64,000 bases of DNA from Candidatus Eremiobacterota bacterium (GTDB taxonomy: Bacteria > Vulcanimicrobiota > CADAWZ01 > Ess09-12), in NCBI GenBank assembly GCA_031082125.1, contig JAVHLM010000005.1, forward strand, positions 186,001-250,000, written 5' to 3'. A model generated the notes under the pieces. It was not told where the DNA came from, searched no databases, and worked only from the letters and a program-made list of their open reading frames with translations. Made by a program: the position numbers and the translations under genes. This document shows positions 50,417 to 58,857 of this stretch, piece after piece. Within the stretch, counting starts at the first letter, position 1. Every line of letters starts with the position of its first letter.

Positions 50417-51940
50417 ATGGAAAAAGACATTCTGGATGCCGAGGAAGCCCGGGAGTTCTTGAAGACCTCGAAGCCCACATTTTACCGCTGGCTCAAAGCG
50501 GGAAAAATTCAGGGCTTCAAGGCGGGAAAGCAATGGCGCTTCTACAGGAGCGACCTCGTGGCGTTCCTGGAGACCACGGGAACGGAGCTGCTGCAGCAGA
50601 GGGGAGAGATAAGGGAAGCCCTGGATTTTTTTGCCACGCGGGTCACCGAAAAGCGCCTGGGAAAAAAAGCAGTGGCGGAGAGAGTTCAGGTGACGAGCTC
50701 GCTTGAAAAGCAGGATCTTCTGAGAAGGCTTGTATTCATGCTTTTTCTTGATGCTTTTCAGGAGAAGGCCAGCGATATTCACCTTGAACCCCGCAGCGGC
50801 GGCGCCCTGACGGTAAAATACCGGACAGGCGGGGCTCTGAAAGCCCTTATGGATCTTGCCCCTGATGTGGCAGCTGATATGGCGGTTCAGCTGAGAGAGA
50901 TGGCGGGGCTTTCCCCTCTGTCAACAGGAGCAGCAGAAAGAGGAAAGTTCAGTTTTGATGCAGGAGAATTCGTTGAAGGCTCTCCGATTTCGCTGAAACT
51001 CAGCACGCTCCCCACTCTGGACGGAGAGAGGATCACTGTCTCCCTGGACCCCTTCTCCAGCGTGGAAGCAGCGATGAAACAGGGATTTGGATCTCTGGGA
51101 TTCAGGGGCGCCGATATCACCACCGTGAGCGAGATATTTGACAAGAAATCGGGAGTCGTCGTCGTGACGGGCCCCGCCGGGAGCGGGAGAACAACGGCCT
51201 GCCACAGCGCCTTGAACCATATCCAGAGAAAGGCTGCGGGAAGCGCCAATATTATCGCCCTCGAGGATGAGATAGCCTACCGCTCCGAAAGCATCACCCA
51301 GGTAAAGCTCGAAGGAGCCGACAGCAGGGGCATGGTGGAGACCCTCCAGGCGGTGATGTGGCAGGATCCCGACGTGGTGTTCCTGAGCACCCTCCCGGAC
51401 AGGGAGGCCGCCCGCCTTGCCTGCGAGATTGCCCTCACGGGGCACCTGGTCATTCTCCAGGCAGAGAGCCCCGATATCATGCACGCCCTGGTGAAGCTCC
51501 GGGCCCTCGGCATCGATATCTCCACCCTCTCGACGCTGCTGGAGGGAGTTCTTGCCCTCAGGCTCGTTAGGACCCTCTGTGAAGAGTGCCGGGAAGAATA
51601 TGTCCCCTCCAGGGAAATATCTGACCGTTACTTTCTTCCTCTTTACGGGCGCTGGTTCAATGAGGGGGGAAGCCCTTCCCGGGGAGGCCCCGTGAAGCTT
51701 TTCCGGGGAAAGGGCTGCAGCAGCTGCCGCATGACAGGCTTCAGCGGCAGAACGCTCCTCTATGAGCTGCTCAACCCGGACAGGGAGATAAAGGAAATAC
51801 TCTCCCAGGGTCTTGAGCCCGACAAGCTCATGGAAGCATTGCTGGAAAAAGGCTTCCTCACGCTCAGGGAAAGAGCTTTCTCCTATGCCCTCGCGGGGGT
51901 GACCACCATTGAGGAGGCTCTGAGGGTGAGCCATATTTAA
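50417..51940 (+). CDS. Excisionase-type HTH fused to a degenerate GspE/PilB ATPase
   Basis: Residues 1-53 form an excisionase/MerR-like helix-turn-helix (DAEEAREFLKTSKPTFYRWL, then GKQWRFYRSDLVAFLE). From about residue 85 it follows the type II/IV secretion ATPase fold (ASDIHLEPRSGG, GHLVILQ, and two CxxC pairs CEEC and CSSC near 390-435). Key residues are altered: the Walker A loop is GPAGSGRTT with Arg258 replacing the catalytic Lys, and the Walker B region reads QDPDVVFLSTLPD without the Glu of GEIRD. ATP hydrolysis is therefore doubtful. It is followed 34 bases on by an intact PilB, its likely parent. A DNA-binding regulator of pilus assembly is one hypothesis. Confidence 0.85.
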   Translation: MEKDILDAEEAREFLKTSKPTFYRWLKAGKIQGFKAGKQWRFYRSDLVAFLETTGTELLQQRGEIREALDFFATRVTEKRLGKKAVAERVQVTSSLEKQDLLRRLVFMLFLDAFQEKASDIHLEPRSGGALTVKYRTGGALKALMDLAPDVAADMAVQLREMAGLSPLSTGAAERGKFSFDAGEFVEGSPISLKLSTLPTLDGERITVSLDPFSSVEAAMKQGFGSLGFRGADITTVSEIFDKKSGVVVVTGPAGSGRTTACHSALNHIQRKAAGSANIIALEDEIAYRSESITQVKLEGADSRGMVETLQAVMWQDPDVVFLSTLPDREAARLACEIALTGHLVILQAESPDIMHALVKLRALGIDISTLSTLLEGVLALRLVRTLCEECREEYVPSREISDRYFLPLYGRWFNEGGSPSRGGPVKLFRGKGCSSCRMTGFSGRTLLYELLNPDREIKEILSQGLEPDKLMEALLEKGFLTLRERAFSYALAGVTTIEEALRVSHI

Positions 51941-51974
51941 CCTGTGATCGACGATCAGAAAAAGGAGGAAGCCA

Positions 51975-53708
51975 ATGGCAAGGTCAAGAGAGAGCGACAT
52001 GGGTTCACTGCTTGCAGAATACGGCATGGTGACGGAAAGGCAGCTTGAAAAGGCGCGGGATCAGGCGGAAAAGTTCCATGAGCCCCTGGAAAAGGTAGTG
52101 GCGAGGATGGGCTTTGCCACGGAGAAAGAGATCACCGAGGTCATGGGAAGAAAAATGGGTGTGGATTTCGTGGACCTGGAGGAAAGGGAATATGACGGCG
52201 AGCTCGTCCATGCAGTCCCGGAGCGCTTTACCCATCAATACAAGGTCTTTCCCGTGGAGCTGAGGGAGAACAGGCTCACCCTTGCCATGGTGGACCCCTT
52301 TGATGTCATTGCCATCGATGACATCAGGCTTGTCACCGGTTATGACATCGAGCCGGTCATTGCCACCGAGGGCGCCATCATGGACGCCATCAACAGGCAC
52401 TATTCCACCACCGCCATGGTTGAGGCCAATGATGTGCTCAAGGGCCTCAGCGCAGCCGACGTGGAAGCCTTCGAAGCGGACAATGCCGATGAAGAGGAAT
52501 TCTCTCCGGAGCAGATCAAGGAGCTTGTCAATGAGGCGCCTATTGTCCGCGTGGTGAATCTCATCATCTCTCAGGCCATCAGTGACAAAGCCTCTGATAT
52601 TCATATAGAACCCGAGACAAAGCTGGTAAGGGTCCGCTACAGGGTGGACGGCGTGCTCCATGACGTCATGGAGCCTCCACGCCATATTCACGCTCCCATG
52701 GTCTCGAGGCTCAAGATCATGTCCTCGATGGATATTGCCGAGCGCCGCGTGCCCCAGGACGGGAAGATTCACATGCGCCACGACCACCGGGAGTTTGACC
52801 TCCGCGTCTCCACAATACCCACGGTCCACGGCGAGAAGGTGGTCATGAGAATCCTGGATAAGGGCTCGGTGACCCTCGGTCTCAATAACCTTGGCTTCTA
52901 CCCCGACGTGCAGAGCCGCCTGGAGCAGATCGTGGAGAAGCCCTACGGAATGTTGCTGGTCACGGGCCCCACGGGCTCGGGGAAATCAACGTCCCTTTAT
53001 TCCATTCTCAACAGGCTCAACAAGGGAGAGGTGAATATCGTCACCGTTGAAGATCCCGTGGAGTACCAGATCCAGGGCATCAGCCAGGTGCAGCAGAATG
53101 AAAAAGCGGGCCTCACTTTTGCGACGGCCCTGAGGGCATTTCTCCGCCAGGACCCCGATATCATCATGGTGGGCGAGATCCGTGACCAGGAGACAGCAAA
53201 GACCGCCGTGGAGGCAGCACTCACGGGGCACCTTGTGCTCTCCACCCTCCATACCAATGATGCGGCAGGGGCTGTCACAAGGCTCACCGAAATGGGCGTC
53301 GAGCCCTTTCTCTGCGCTTCTTCGCTTATAGGCGTTCTTGCCCAGCGCCTGGCGCGGTGCATCTGCCCCAACTGCCGGGAGTCCTACACTCCCCCCGTGG
53401 AGTCGGTGAGAAGATTCGGCCTCTCCGCCTATACCGATTCGGAGATCGTTTTTTACCGGGGAAGGGGATGCGATCACTGCAAGATGACAGGCTACAGGGG
53501 GAGAACAGGGATCCATGAGCTGCTCACCATGTCGGACAGGATAAGAGGTCTGATTCTTCAGCGCGCTTCAACGGCAGAGCTCAGGCAGTGCGCCATAGAG
53601 GAGGGCATGAAGACCATGCCTGACGACGGCCTCAGAAAAGTGCTTGACGGCGTCACCACCATAGAAGAGTGCCTCAGGGTGGTCTATATCGAAGGACAGG
53701 AGCTCTGA
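51975..53708 (+). CDS. pilB: Type IV pilus assembly ATPase PilB
   Basis: Hexameric ATPase that powers pilus extension. The N-terminal MshEN/GspE-N domain covers about residues 8-150. The catalytic core has ASDIHIEPE, the Walker A loop GPTGSGKST starting at residue 331 (Lys337), the Asp box TVEDPVEY, Walker B RQDPDIIMVGEIRD, and the His box LTGHLVLSTLHTND. The CPNC and CDHC pairs form the zinc site. At 577 aa it is complete. Its platform protein pilC is encoded 6.4 kb away on the other strand; no pilT, pilM-Q or prepilin peptidase is in the window. Confidence 0.95.
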   Translation: MARSRESDMGSLLAEYGMVTERQLEKARDQAEKFHEPLEKVVARMGFATEKEITEVMGRKMGVDFVDLEEREYDGELVHAVPERFTHQYKVFPVELRENRLTLAMVDPFDVIAIDDIRLVTGYDIEPVIATEGAIMDAINRHYSTTAMVEANDVLKGLSAADVEAFEADNADEEEFSPEQIKELVNEAPIVRVVNLIISQAISDKASDIHIEPETKLVRVRYRVDGVLHDVMEPPRHIHAPMVSRLKIMSSMDIAERRVPQDGKIHMRHDHREFDLRVSTIPTVHGEKVVMRILDKGSVTLGLNNLGFYPDVQSRLEQIVEKPYGMLLVTGPTGSGKSTSLYSILNRLNKGEVNIVTVEDPVEYQIQGISQVQQNEKAGLTFATALRAFLRQDPDIIMVGEIRDQETAKTAVEAALTGHLVLSTLHTNDAAGAVTRLTEMGVEPFLCASSLIGVLAQRLARCICPNCRESYTPPVESVRRFGLSAYTDSEIVFYRGRGCDHCKMTGYRGRTGIHELLTMSDRIRGLILQRASTAELRQCAIEEGMKTMPDDGLRKVLDGVTTIEECLRVVYIEGQEL

Positions 53709-53792
53709 CAAGGCACGGGCCTCTCAGAAAGGAATCAAATCGGCTCCCATTGAAGTCTCCAGGGTCCGAAATTTCATTAAAGGAGAATCTCA

Positions 53793-54542
53793 ATGAAGCT
53801 TTTAGTGGTGAATGGGAGCCCCCGCGGGGCCCATGGAAACACCGAGCTGCTCGTGCAGAGGTTTATCGAGGGTGCGAAGGCTGCCGGGGCTGAGCTCATG
53901 GCCCCCATCTACCTGAAGGATAAGAATATCAGGCACTGCATAGGGTGCTTCACCTGCTGGACGCGCACTCCGGGGGTCTGTGTCCACAAGGACGACATGC
54001 AGGAGCTTCTGCTGAAGCTCCGTGAGGCAGAGGGAGTGGTCCTTGCCACGCCCCTCTATTATTTCAATATCACGGGGCTCATGAAGGATTTCATGGACAG
54101 GACCCTCCCGCTCTGCCAGCCCTTCTTTGAGGTGCATGGCGACAGGTGCATGCACCCCCTGCGCTATTCAAACGGCCTTGAGCGCCTGGTGGTCATCTCC
54201 AACTGCGGCTTTCCCGAGCAGGCCCACTTCTCAGGCCTCAAGGAGGTGTTCCGTACCCTGGTGAGGAGCGATCAGATTCAGTTGAACGGGATGATATGCT
54301 GCGCAGGGGGGGAGAAGCTGCAATCCAAGGATGACGACGACAGCATCGCGTGGTATCTTGACGCGGTGAAGAAGGCCGGCACCGAGGTGGTGAAGGAAGG
54401 AAAAATCTCCGAAGAAACCTCGGCCCTCCTTGAGCGCCCTCTCTTCGAGGATTCCAAGGCTTATGCCCTCCAGACCAACGAGTTCTGGCGCTCCCTGGGC
54501 CTTGAGCCCTGCAAGAAAGATGCGAAGCCCACCCCGGCCTGA
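53793..54542 (+). CDS. Flavodoxin-family NAD(P)H:FMN oxidoreductase-like protein (copy 1)
   Basis: An FMN-binding fold: VVNGSPRGAHGNTELL at residues 5-20 is the phosphate loop. The cysteines Cys49, Cys52, Cys55 and Cys63 (HCIGCFTCW...GVC) follow the C-x2-C-x2-C-x7-C pattern of iron-sulfur flavoprotein relatives; many relatives with similar cysteines have no cluster, so this is open. LATPLYYFNITGLMKDFMDR is the flavin-stacking region. At 249 aa it has a C-terminal helical tail. It is a tandem paralogue of the next gene; electron partner unknown. Confidence 0.85.
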   Translation: MKLLVVNGSPRGAHGNTELLVQRFIEGAKAAGAELMAPIYLKDKNIRHCIGCFTCWTRTPGVCVHKDDMQELLLKLREAEGVVLATPLYYFNITGLMKDFMDRTLPLCQPFFEVHGDRCMHPLRYSNGLERLVVISNCGFPEQAHFSGLKEVFRTLVRSDQIQLNGMICCAGGEKLQSKDDDDSIAWYLDAVKKAGTEVVKEGKISEETSALLERPLFEDSKAYALQTNEFWRSLGLEPCKKDAKPTPA

Positions 54543-54578
54543 GAGGGGCCCACTCCCACCTGTGAAAGGAGAATTGTC

Positions 54579-55700
54579 ATGAAGCTGCTTGTGATACAGG
54601 GGAGCCCCCGCGGGGCCCATGGAAACACCGAGGTCCTCGTGCAGGCTTTTATCCAGGGCGCAAGGGAAGCCGGCGCCGACATCATGGAACCCGTTTATTT
54701 AAAGGAGAAGGACATAAAGCACTGTATCGGGTGCTTCTCCTGCTGGACGCGCACGCCGGGAGTCTGCGTCCACCACGACGACATGCCCGGGCTTCTCTTG
54801 AAGGTCAGGGAGGCCGATATGCTCGTCCTCGCCACGCCTCTCTATTATTATACGGTCTCGGGATTCATGAAGGATTTCCTGGACCGGACCCTTCCCCTGT
54901 CGCAGCCTTTCCTCGAGGTGGAAGGCGACTGCTGCGGCCACCCTCCCCGTTATACCAGCGGTCTCTGGAACCTTGTGGTAATCTCCAACTGCGGCTTTCC
55001 CGAGCAGGCTCATTTTTCAGGATTGAAAGAGACATTCCGCGTAATGCTCCACGGAGACAAAAGCGAGCTCAAAGGCATGATATGCTGCGCCGGAGGGGAG
55101 CTGCTGAAGGTGAAGGAGCTCAGGGACGGCCTTGCATGGTATCTTGACGCAGTGAAGAAGGCAGGCGCCGAGGTGGTGAAGGAAGGGAAAGTCTCCGAGG
55201 GCACTTCGGCCGTTCTTGACCGCCCCCTCATGGAGGATCACAACCTCTATGCGAGCCTTGCCAATGAGCACTGGCGCTCCCTGGGGGTAAAGCTCCAGGA
55301 GGTGGACGCGCAGGGGGCGCCCGATGAACAGGGAGCACCGGAAGGAAAGCCTCTGCCTCCCCCCGGGAAAGTGGAGACGATGGGAGATCTCGTGGCCGCC
55401 ATGGCGGCAGCCTTCAACCCGAAGGCCGCGGGCTCTTTGAAGGCGGCGGTGCAGTTCGTGGTCACCGACGAGAAACCGGGGGAATATTATCTAGTCATCG
55501 AGAGCGGCCGCTGCAGCGCCTGGCAGGGAAAGCACCAGAAGCCCAGTGCCACGGTGACGACACCGGCACCGGTATGGCTGGGTATCTACCGGGGGGAAAC
55601 CAACGGGGCCACGGCCTTCCTTTCGGGCAAGTACAAAGTGGCCGGCGATGTGGGCCTTCTGATGAAGTTCAACGCCCTTTTTCCCCACGCTCCTCGCTGA
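54579..55700 (+). CDS. Flavodoxin-family oxidoreductase with C-terminal SCP2-like domain (copy 2)
   Basis: Residues 1-250 repeat the previous gene closely: QGSPRGAHGNTEVLV, the cysteines HCIGCFSCW...GVC and the flavin region ATPLYYYTVSGFMKDFLDR. After a Pro/Gly-rich linker (about 245-265) comes an extra ~110-residue SCP2 sterol-carrier-like domain (MGDLVAAMAAAFNPKAAGSL, ... KYKVAGDVGLLMKF). SCP2 domains bind hydrophobic ligands, so the fusion may hold a lipophilic substrate such as a quinone near the flavin; this is inference. The leader AGGAGAATTGTC repeats that of copy 1, as expected after duplication. Confidence 0.85.
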   Translation: MKLLVIQGSPRGAHGNTEVLVQAFIQGAREAGADIMEPVYLKEKDIKHCIGCFSCWTRTPGVCVHHDDMPGLLLKVREADMLVLATPLYYYTVSGFMKDFLDRTLPLSQPFLEVEGDCCGHPPRYTSGLWNLVVISNCGFPEQAHFSGLKETFRVMLHGDKSELKGMICCAGGELLKVKELRDGLAWYLDAVKKAGAEVVKEGKVSEGTSAVLDRPLMEDHNLYASLANEHWRSLGVKLQEVDAQGAPDEQGAPEGKPLPPPGKVETMGDLVAAMAAAFNPKAAGSLKAAVQFVVTDEKPGEYYLVIESGRCSAWQGKHQKPSATVTTPAPVWLGIYRGETNGATAFLSGKYKVAGDVGLLMKFNALFPHAPR

Positions 55701-55745
55701 GAGGCCCGATAAGAGCACTGTCGCCTGCGAAGGGGGGACTTTTCC

Positions 55746-56675
55746 ATGAAACTGGCTGTTTTATCAGCAGCGATCCTGACAATGCTGGTCTTCACTCCTG
55801 CCTTTGCGCAGGAAAGGCATAAGCTCTGGGACGCTTATGCAGATGCTTTCAAAGGCTGCAAGTATGTCGATCTCACCCACCCTTTTAATCCTTCGATACC
55901 GGTATGGCCCGGCTTCGGCAAAGCCATCTTCTCTCCCTGCAGGGCAGGGGCCGACATACCCGGATACATCAAGAAGGGTGATGAGTTCACCTATAAGGAT
56001 CAGGGCTTTATCTCGACGGCCTACCAGATTCCCACGGACCAGTATGGCACCCACCTCGATCCCCCCGCCCACTGGGATGAATACGGCGCCACCGTAAGCG
56101 ATATCCCCCCCACTTTCTCCGTACGCCCTCTCGTGGTCGTGGACATCCACGAAAAAGTGGCAAAGAATGAAGGTTACCACTGCACCACTGAGGACGTGAA
56201 GGCATGGGAGAAGAAGCATGGCCCCGTCCCCGCAGGCTCGGTCGTGATGATCCGGTCAGACTGGCACAAGAAGTGGTCACAGCCGGAGCGCTTCTGTGAA
56301 AAGCCTTTTCCCGGCATCACCCTTGATGCCCTCAAGTACCTCCACCTGGACAGGAAAATTCTCTTTCACGGCCATGAGCCCCCCGATACGGATATGACTC
56401 CGAACCTTGAAGGCGAGTACTGGCTGATGCATCATCATTTCTGTCAGGCGGAGAATGTAGCCAGCCTTGACCAGGTTCCCGAGGCCGGGGCTCTCATTCT
56501 CATAGGTTTTGCCAAGGCCCAGGGAGGAACGGGAGGGATAGCCCGCTATATCGCCGTGTGCCCCCCCGAATGGCCTCATGGCGTGACAGTCATTGAGGCG
56601 CCCGGCGCCCCGCTTCCCCGGCAGCCCGCTCCCCTGAGGCGGGGAGATGACGGCGTGCTGAGGCCCGGGAAATGA
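55746..56675 (+). CDS. Exported cyclase-family metal-dependent hydrolase
   Basis: A signal peptide (residues 1-21, ending AFA) is followed by the cyclase/kynurenine formamidase-like fold: CKYVDLTHPFNPSIPVWPG and the metal motif DQYGTHLDPPAHWDEYG. The usual first His of H-x-G-T-H-x-D-x-P-x-H is Gln here, a variant seen in part of the family. Later motifs include VVMIRSDWHKKW and GHEPPDTDMT. The substrate cannot be read off; an amide or lactone is likely. ATG with AAGGGGGACTTTTCC upstream; 309 aa. Confidence 0.8.
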   Translation: MKLAVLSAAILTMLVFTPAFAQERHKLWDAYADAFKGCKYVDLTHPFNPSIPVWPGFGKAIFSPCRAGADIPGYIKKGDEFTYKDQGFISTAYQIPTDQYGTHLDPPAHWDEYGATVSDIPPTFSVRPLVVVDIHEKVAKNEGYHCTTEDVKAWEKKHGPVPAGSVVMIRSDWHKKWSQPERFCEKPFPGITLDALKYLHLDRKILFHGHEPPDTDMTPNLEGEYWLMHHHFCQAENVASLDQVPEAGALILIGFAKAQGGTGGIARYIAVCPPEWPHGVTVIEAPGAPLPRQPAPLRRGDDGVLRPGK

Positions 56676-56682
56676 TCACCCT

Positions 56683-57627
56683 ATGAGAATTGTCACTTTC
56701 ACTCCCAACCCCGCTCTTGACTGGTTTCTCTCAGTCCCTGCCTTAAAGGATGATACCTTGGTGAGGGCACACAGCGAGACGGTCCACCCCGGCGGCAAGG
56801 GAATCAATGTAGCCCGCCTTCTCAGGCTCCAGGGCATCCCTGTGCTTGCCCTTTTCACTGCGGGAGGCTTTGCAGGAAAAGAGCTCTCGGCCCTCCTGAG
56901 AGCCTGCGATGTTCCCTTCAGCTGCTGGCAGATTGACGGCCCGACGCGCCGGACAGTGACCATTGAGGATGAGCATGGCTCAAGAATCAAGGTGAATCCT
57001 CCCGGGCCAGAGCTGCCCGGGGAGAAGGAAGAAGCGCTGGGCGAATGGGTGGCCCTGCACTGCCGCCGGGGGGACTGGCTTGTCCTCTGCGGCTCGCTCC
57101 TTCCCGGCATGGGCGGGAAGTTTTACCGGACACTCTCGGAAAGAGTCTCTTCCCGGGGCGTCAGGACAGTCATTGACACCTCCGGCGCAGCTCTCAGGGA
57201 GGGCGTGGAGGGGCCTTTGTCTCTGCTCAAGGTAAACCTGCTGGAACTCTCCCATCTTACGGGAAAGCTCCACGGGAGCATTGAGGACGCTTTTTCCGAT
57301 GACGTGGTGGCGGGGCTCTCGAAGAAAATGACGCTGCTTGTGTCAGGGGGAGCACAAGGCGCGGTGGTCTCGGAAAAGGAAACAAGATGGAAAGCCTTCT
57401 CGGTGAAAACCAGGAAAGGGCTTGCCGTGGGAGCCGGTGATTCCCTTCTTGCGGGGTATCTTGCCACACGGGTCCAGGGAAGATCGCCTCAGGAGGCTCT
57501 CATAAACGGCGTAGCAATGGCGACAGCCACGGTGTTCTCGCCGGTCCACGCCCTGGCTTCTCCCCCGGAAGGGGGGAAATACCTTGCTTATATCAAGTCA
57601 TTCCCTCTTGAGAGTGAAGGCTCCTGA
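56683..57627 (+). CDS. PfkB-family sugar (phosphate) kinase, 1-phosphofructokinase-like
   Basis: The ribokinase fold starts FTPNPALDWFLSVP with VHPGGKGINVARLL at residues 36-49, both typical of the 1-phosphofructokinase/tagatose-6-phosphate kinase branch. The catalytic motif GAGDSLLAGYLA near residue 250 carries the base Asp. CGSLLPGMG and KVNLLELSHLTG agree. At 314 aa it is complete. It starts seven bases after the cyclase gene. No PTS genes are nearby, so the natural substrate is uncertain. Confidence 0.85.
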   Translation: MRIVTFTPNPALDWFLSVPALKDDTLVRAHSETVHPGGKGINVARLLRLQGIPVLALFTAGGFAGKELSALLRACDVPFSCWQIDGPTRRTVTIEDEHGSRIKVNPPGPELPGEKEEALGEWVALHCRRGDWLVLCGSLLPGMGGKFYRTLSERVSSRGVRTVIDTSGAALREGVEGPLSLLKVNLLELSHLTGKLHGSIEDAFSDDVVAGLSKKMTLLVSGGAQGAVVSEKETRWKAFSVKTRKGLAVGAGDSLLAGYLATRVQGRSPQEALINGVAMATATVFSPVHALASPPEGGKYLAYIKSFPLESEGS

Positions 57628-57637
57628 GGCCCCAAGG

Positions 57638-57751
57638 TTAATCCCAGAGTGCTCCTATGGCAGCAAGATCGGCTTCGGAATAGTCATCAGCCGTTGAAAG
57701 AAAGTGGTCATGGACTTCATTCAGATCAGTACGATCAAATTCCACCAGCAT
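57638..57751 (-). CDS. Possible 37-aa acidic small protein
   Basis: The frame MLVEFDRTDLNEVHDHFLST, ending IGALWD, is strongly acidic and starts with ATG behind AAAGGAG at ideal spacing. The frame is open further upstream (to 57910), but that part crosses a terminator hairpin and has no ribosome-binding site. No family recognised. It lies tail to tail with the pfkB-like gene. The ribosome-binding site is the main reason to believe it. Confidence 0.4.
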   Translation of the reverse strand: MLVEFDRTDLNEVHDHFLSTADDYSEADLAAIGALWD

Positions 57752-57820
57752 GGTGCTCCTTTCTTGGCGGTTTATGGTGCCGCCGGGAAACGTGCTCAGG
57801 CAGCGCCTGGCATCAAGGAA

Positions 57821-57858
57821 GCAAAAAGGAACCGGACTAGATTGCTCTAGCCGGTTCC
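57821..57858 (-). terminator. Hairpin with U-run on the minus strand, upstream of the small ORF
   Basis: GGAACCGG-A-CTAGA (57828-57841) pairs with its near complement ending at 57858, and on the minus strand the stem is followed by TTTTTGC. No gene lies upstream on that strand within reach, so it would end a short transcript or act as an attenuator about 70 bases before the 37-codon frame. The rest of this gap (57859-57951) shows no gene. Confidence 0.55.
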
Positions 57859-57951
57859 CGCATAAGAGTACTTCACCGGAAGAGGGAAAAGTCCTTCTTT
57901 CGGGAGCCACCAGAGGGGCAGGGGAAGGAATTATCTTCCGGCCCGATAAAT

Positions 57952-58830
57952 ATGATCGTGATGAGAGTCATAGTGCTGTTTCTCGCGCTGCTTCTTCTTC
58001 TCATGCTCTTCTGGCAGGGGACCCCGGTTGGCGCTGCCAAGGAGAAAATGCCATCGCGGACCGTCGGGATTCCCCTGTCCCCCCCTGTTGAGCTTGATTA
58101 TCTCACCAGAAATGAGATCTTTTCGCTGAGGCGTGCCGCTATGAAAAAGCATCCTTCTTTTATCCCCGCCTCCTATGAGCCTTCCGAAGGCGTATTTGGA
58201 GGAATCGTTGACAGGAAGCCATGGTGGGGGATGCTGGGAGTCTACTATTACAGCTTCGGCGAGAAGTGCACCGAGGGCCCTTCAGAGGAGTCCCGGTTCA
58301 TTGTCAATCCCTATCTCCTTGTGGGAGTGAGGGAGTCCTGCTCCTATGACCTTGCAAAGTTCGGGAGGAAGAGCCTGAAGCCTGAGGATTTCTCCCCCCG
58401 CGCCCTTGCCCTTGAGTGGAGCAGTGACGGCACCGAAGGCAAGGTCACCTATGACGTGAGCCGGTTCTGGAAAAAATTTGACGATCTTCTGAAAAAAGAG
58501 CATATAAGGTTCCAGAACGAGGACATCAAGGAGCTTTACCTCATTGCCTATAACGCGAGGGACCTCGGGTTCCCTTTCCTTTATGTCGATGCCTCTCGGT
58601 GCCGCAATGTGATCATTCCCGACAACAGGCTTGTGGGCATACCCCAGTATATTCATCTTGCTTATAATTGCGGCAATCCTGAGGGAGTCAACAACATGAG
58701 CCCTTATTGCAGCCAGCTCATAGTGAGGCTCAAGGATCTCCCCGCGTATGTCGAGACCAGGCTCTGGCGCAGTGCGCCGCGGCAGGTCAATGAAAAGGCC
58801 GATGTCACTTTCGGTATCATGATGAAGTGA
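57952..58830 (+). CDS. Exported protein of unknown function
   Basis: A 292-aa protein with a signal peptide or single anchor (residues 4-26, VIVLFLALLLLLMLFWQG). The mature part is unfamiliar: basic near the start, with PWWGMLGVYYYSFGEKCTEGPSEESR and a later region rich in Tyr, Asn and Arg (YNARDLGFPFLYVDASRC). Three to five scattered cysteines would allow disulfides outside the membrane. I do not recognise a family. ATG 57952 and ATG 57961 are both plausible starts. It stands alone between the pfkB-like gene and the convergent nuclease gene. Confidence 0.65.
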   Translation: MIVMRVIVLFLALLLLLMLFWQGTPVGAAKEKMPSRTVGIPLSPPVELDYLTRNEIFSLRRAAMKKHPSFIPASYEPSEGVFGGIVDRKPWWGMLGVYYYSFGEKCTEGPSEESRFIVNPYLLVGVRESCSYDLAKFGRKSLKPEDFSPRALALEWSSDGTEGKVTYDVSRFWKKFDDLLKKEHIRFQNEDIKELYLIAYNARDLGFPFLYVDASRCRNVIIPDNRLVGIPQYIHLAYNCGNPEGVNNMSPYCSQLIVRLKDLPAYVETRLWRSAPRQVNEKADVTFGIMMK

Positions 58831-58857
58831 TTTCATCGCCCCTTTCCCGGAGGTGCC

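Noticed and set aside
57752-57910. Upstream extension of the 37-codon minus-strand frame.
   Set aside because: It crosses a strong terminator-like hairpin, has no ribosome-binding site, and the sequence is not protein-like.
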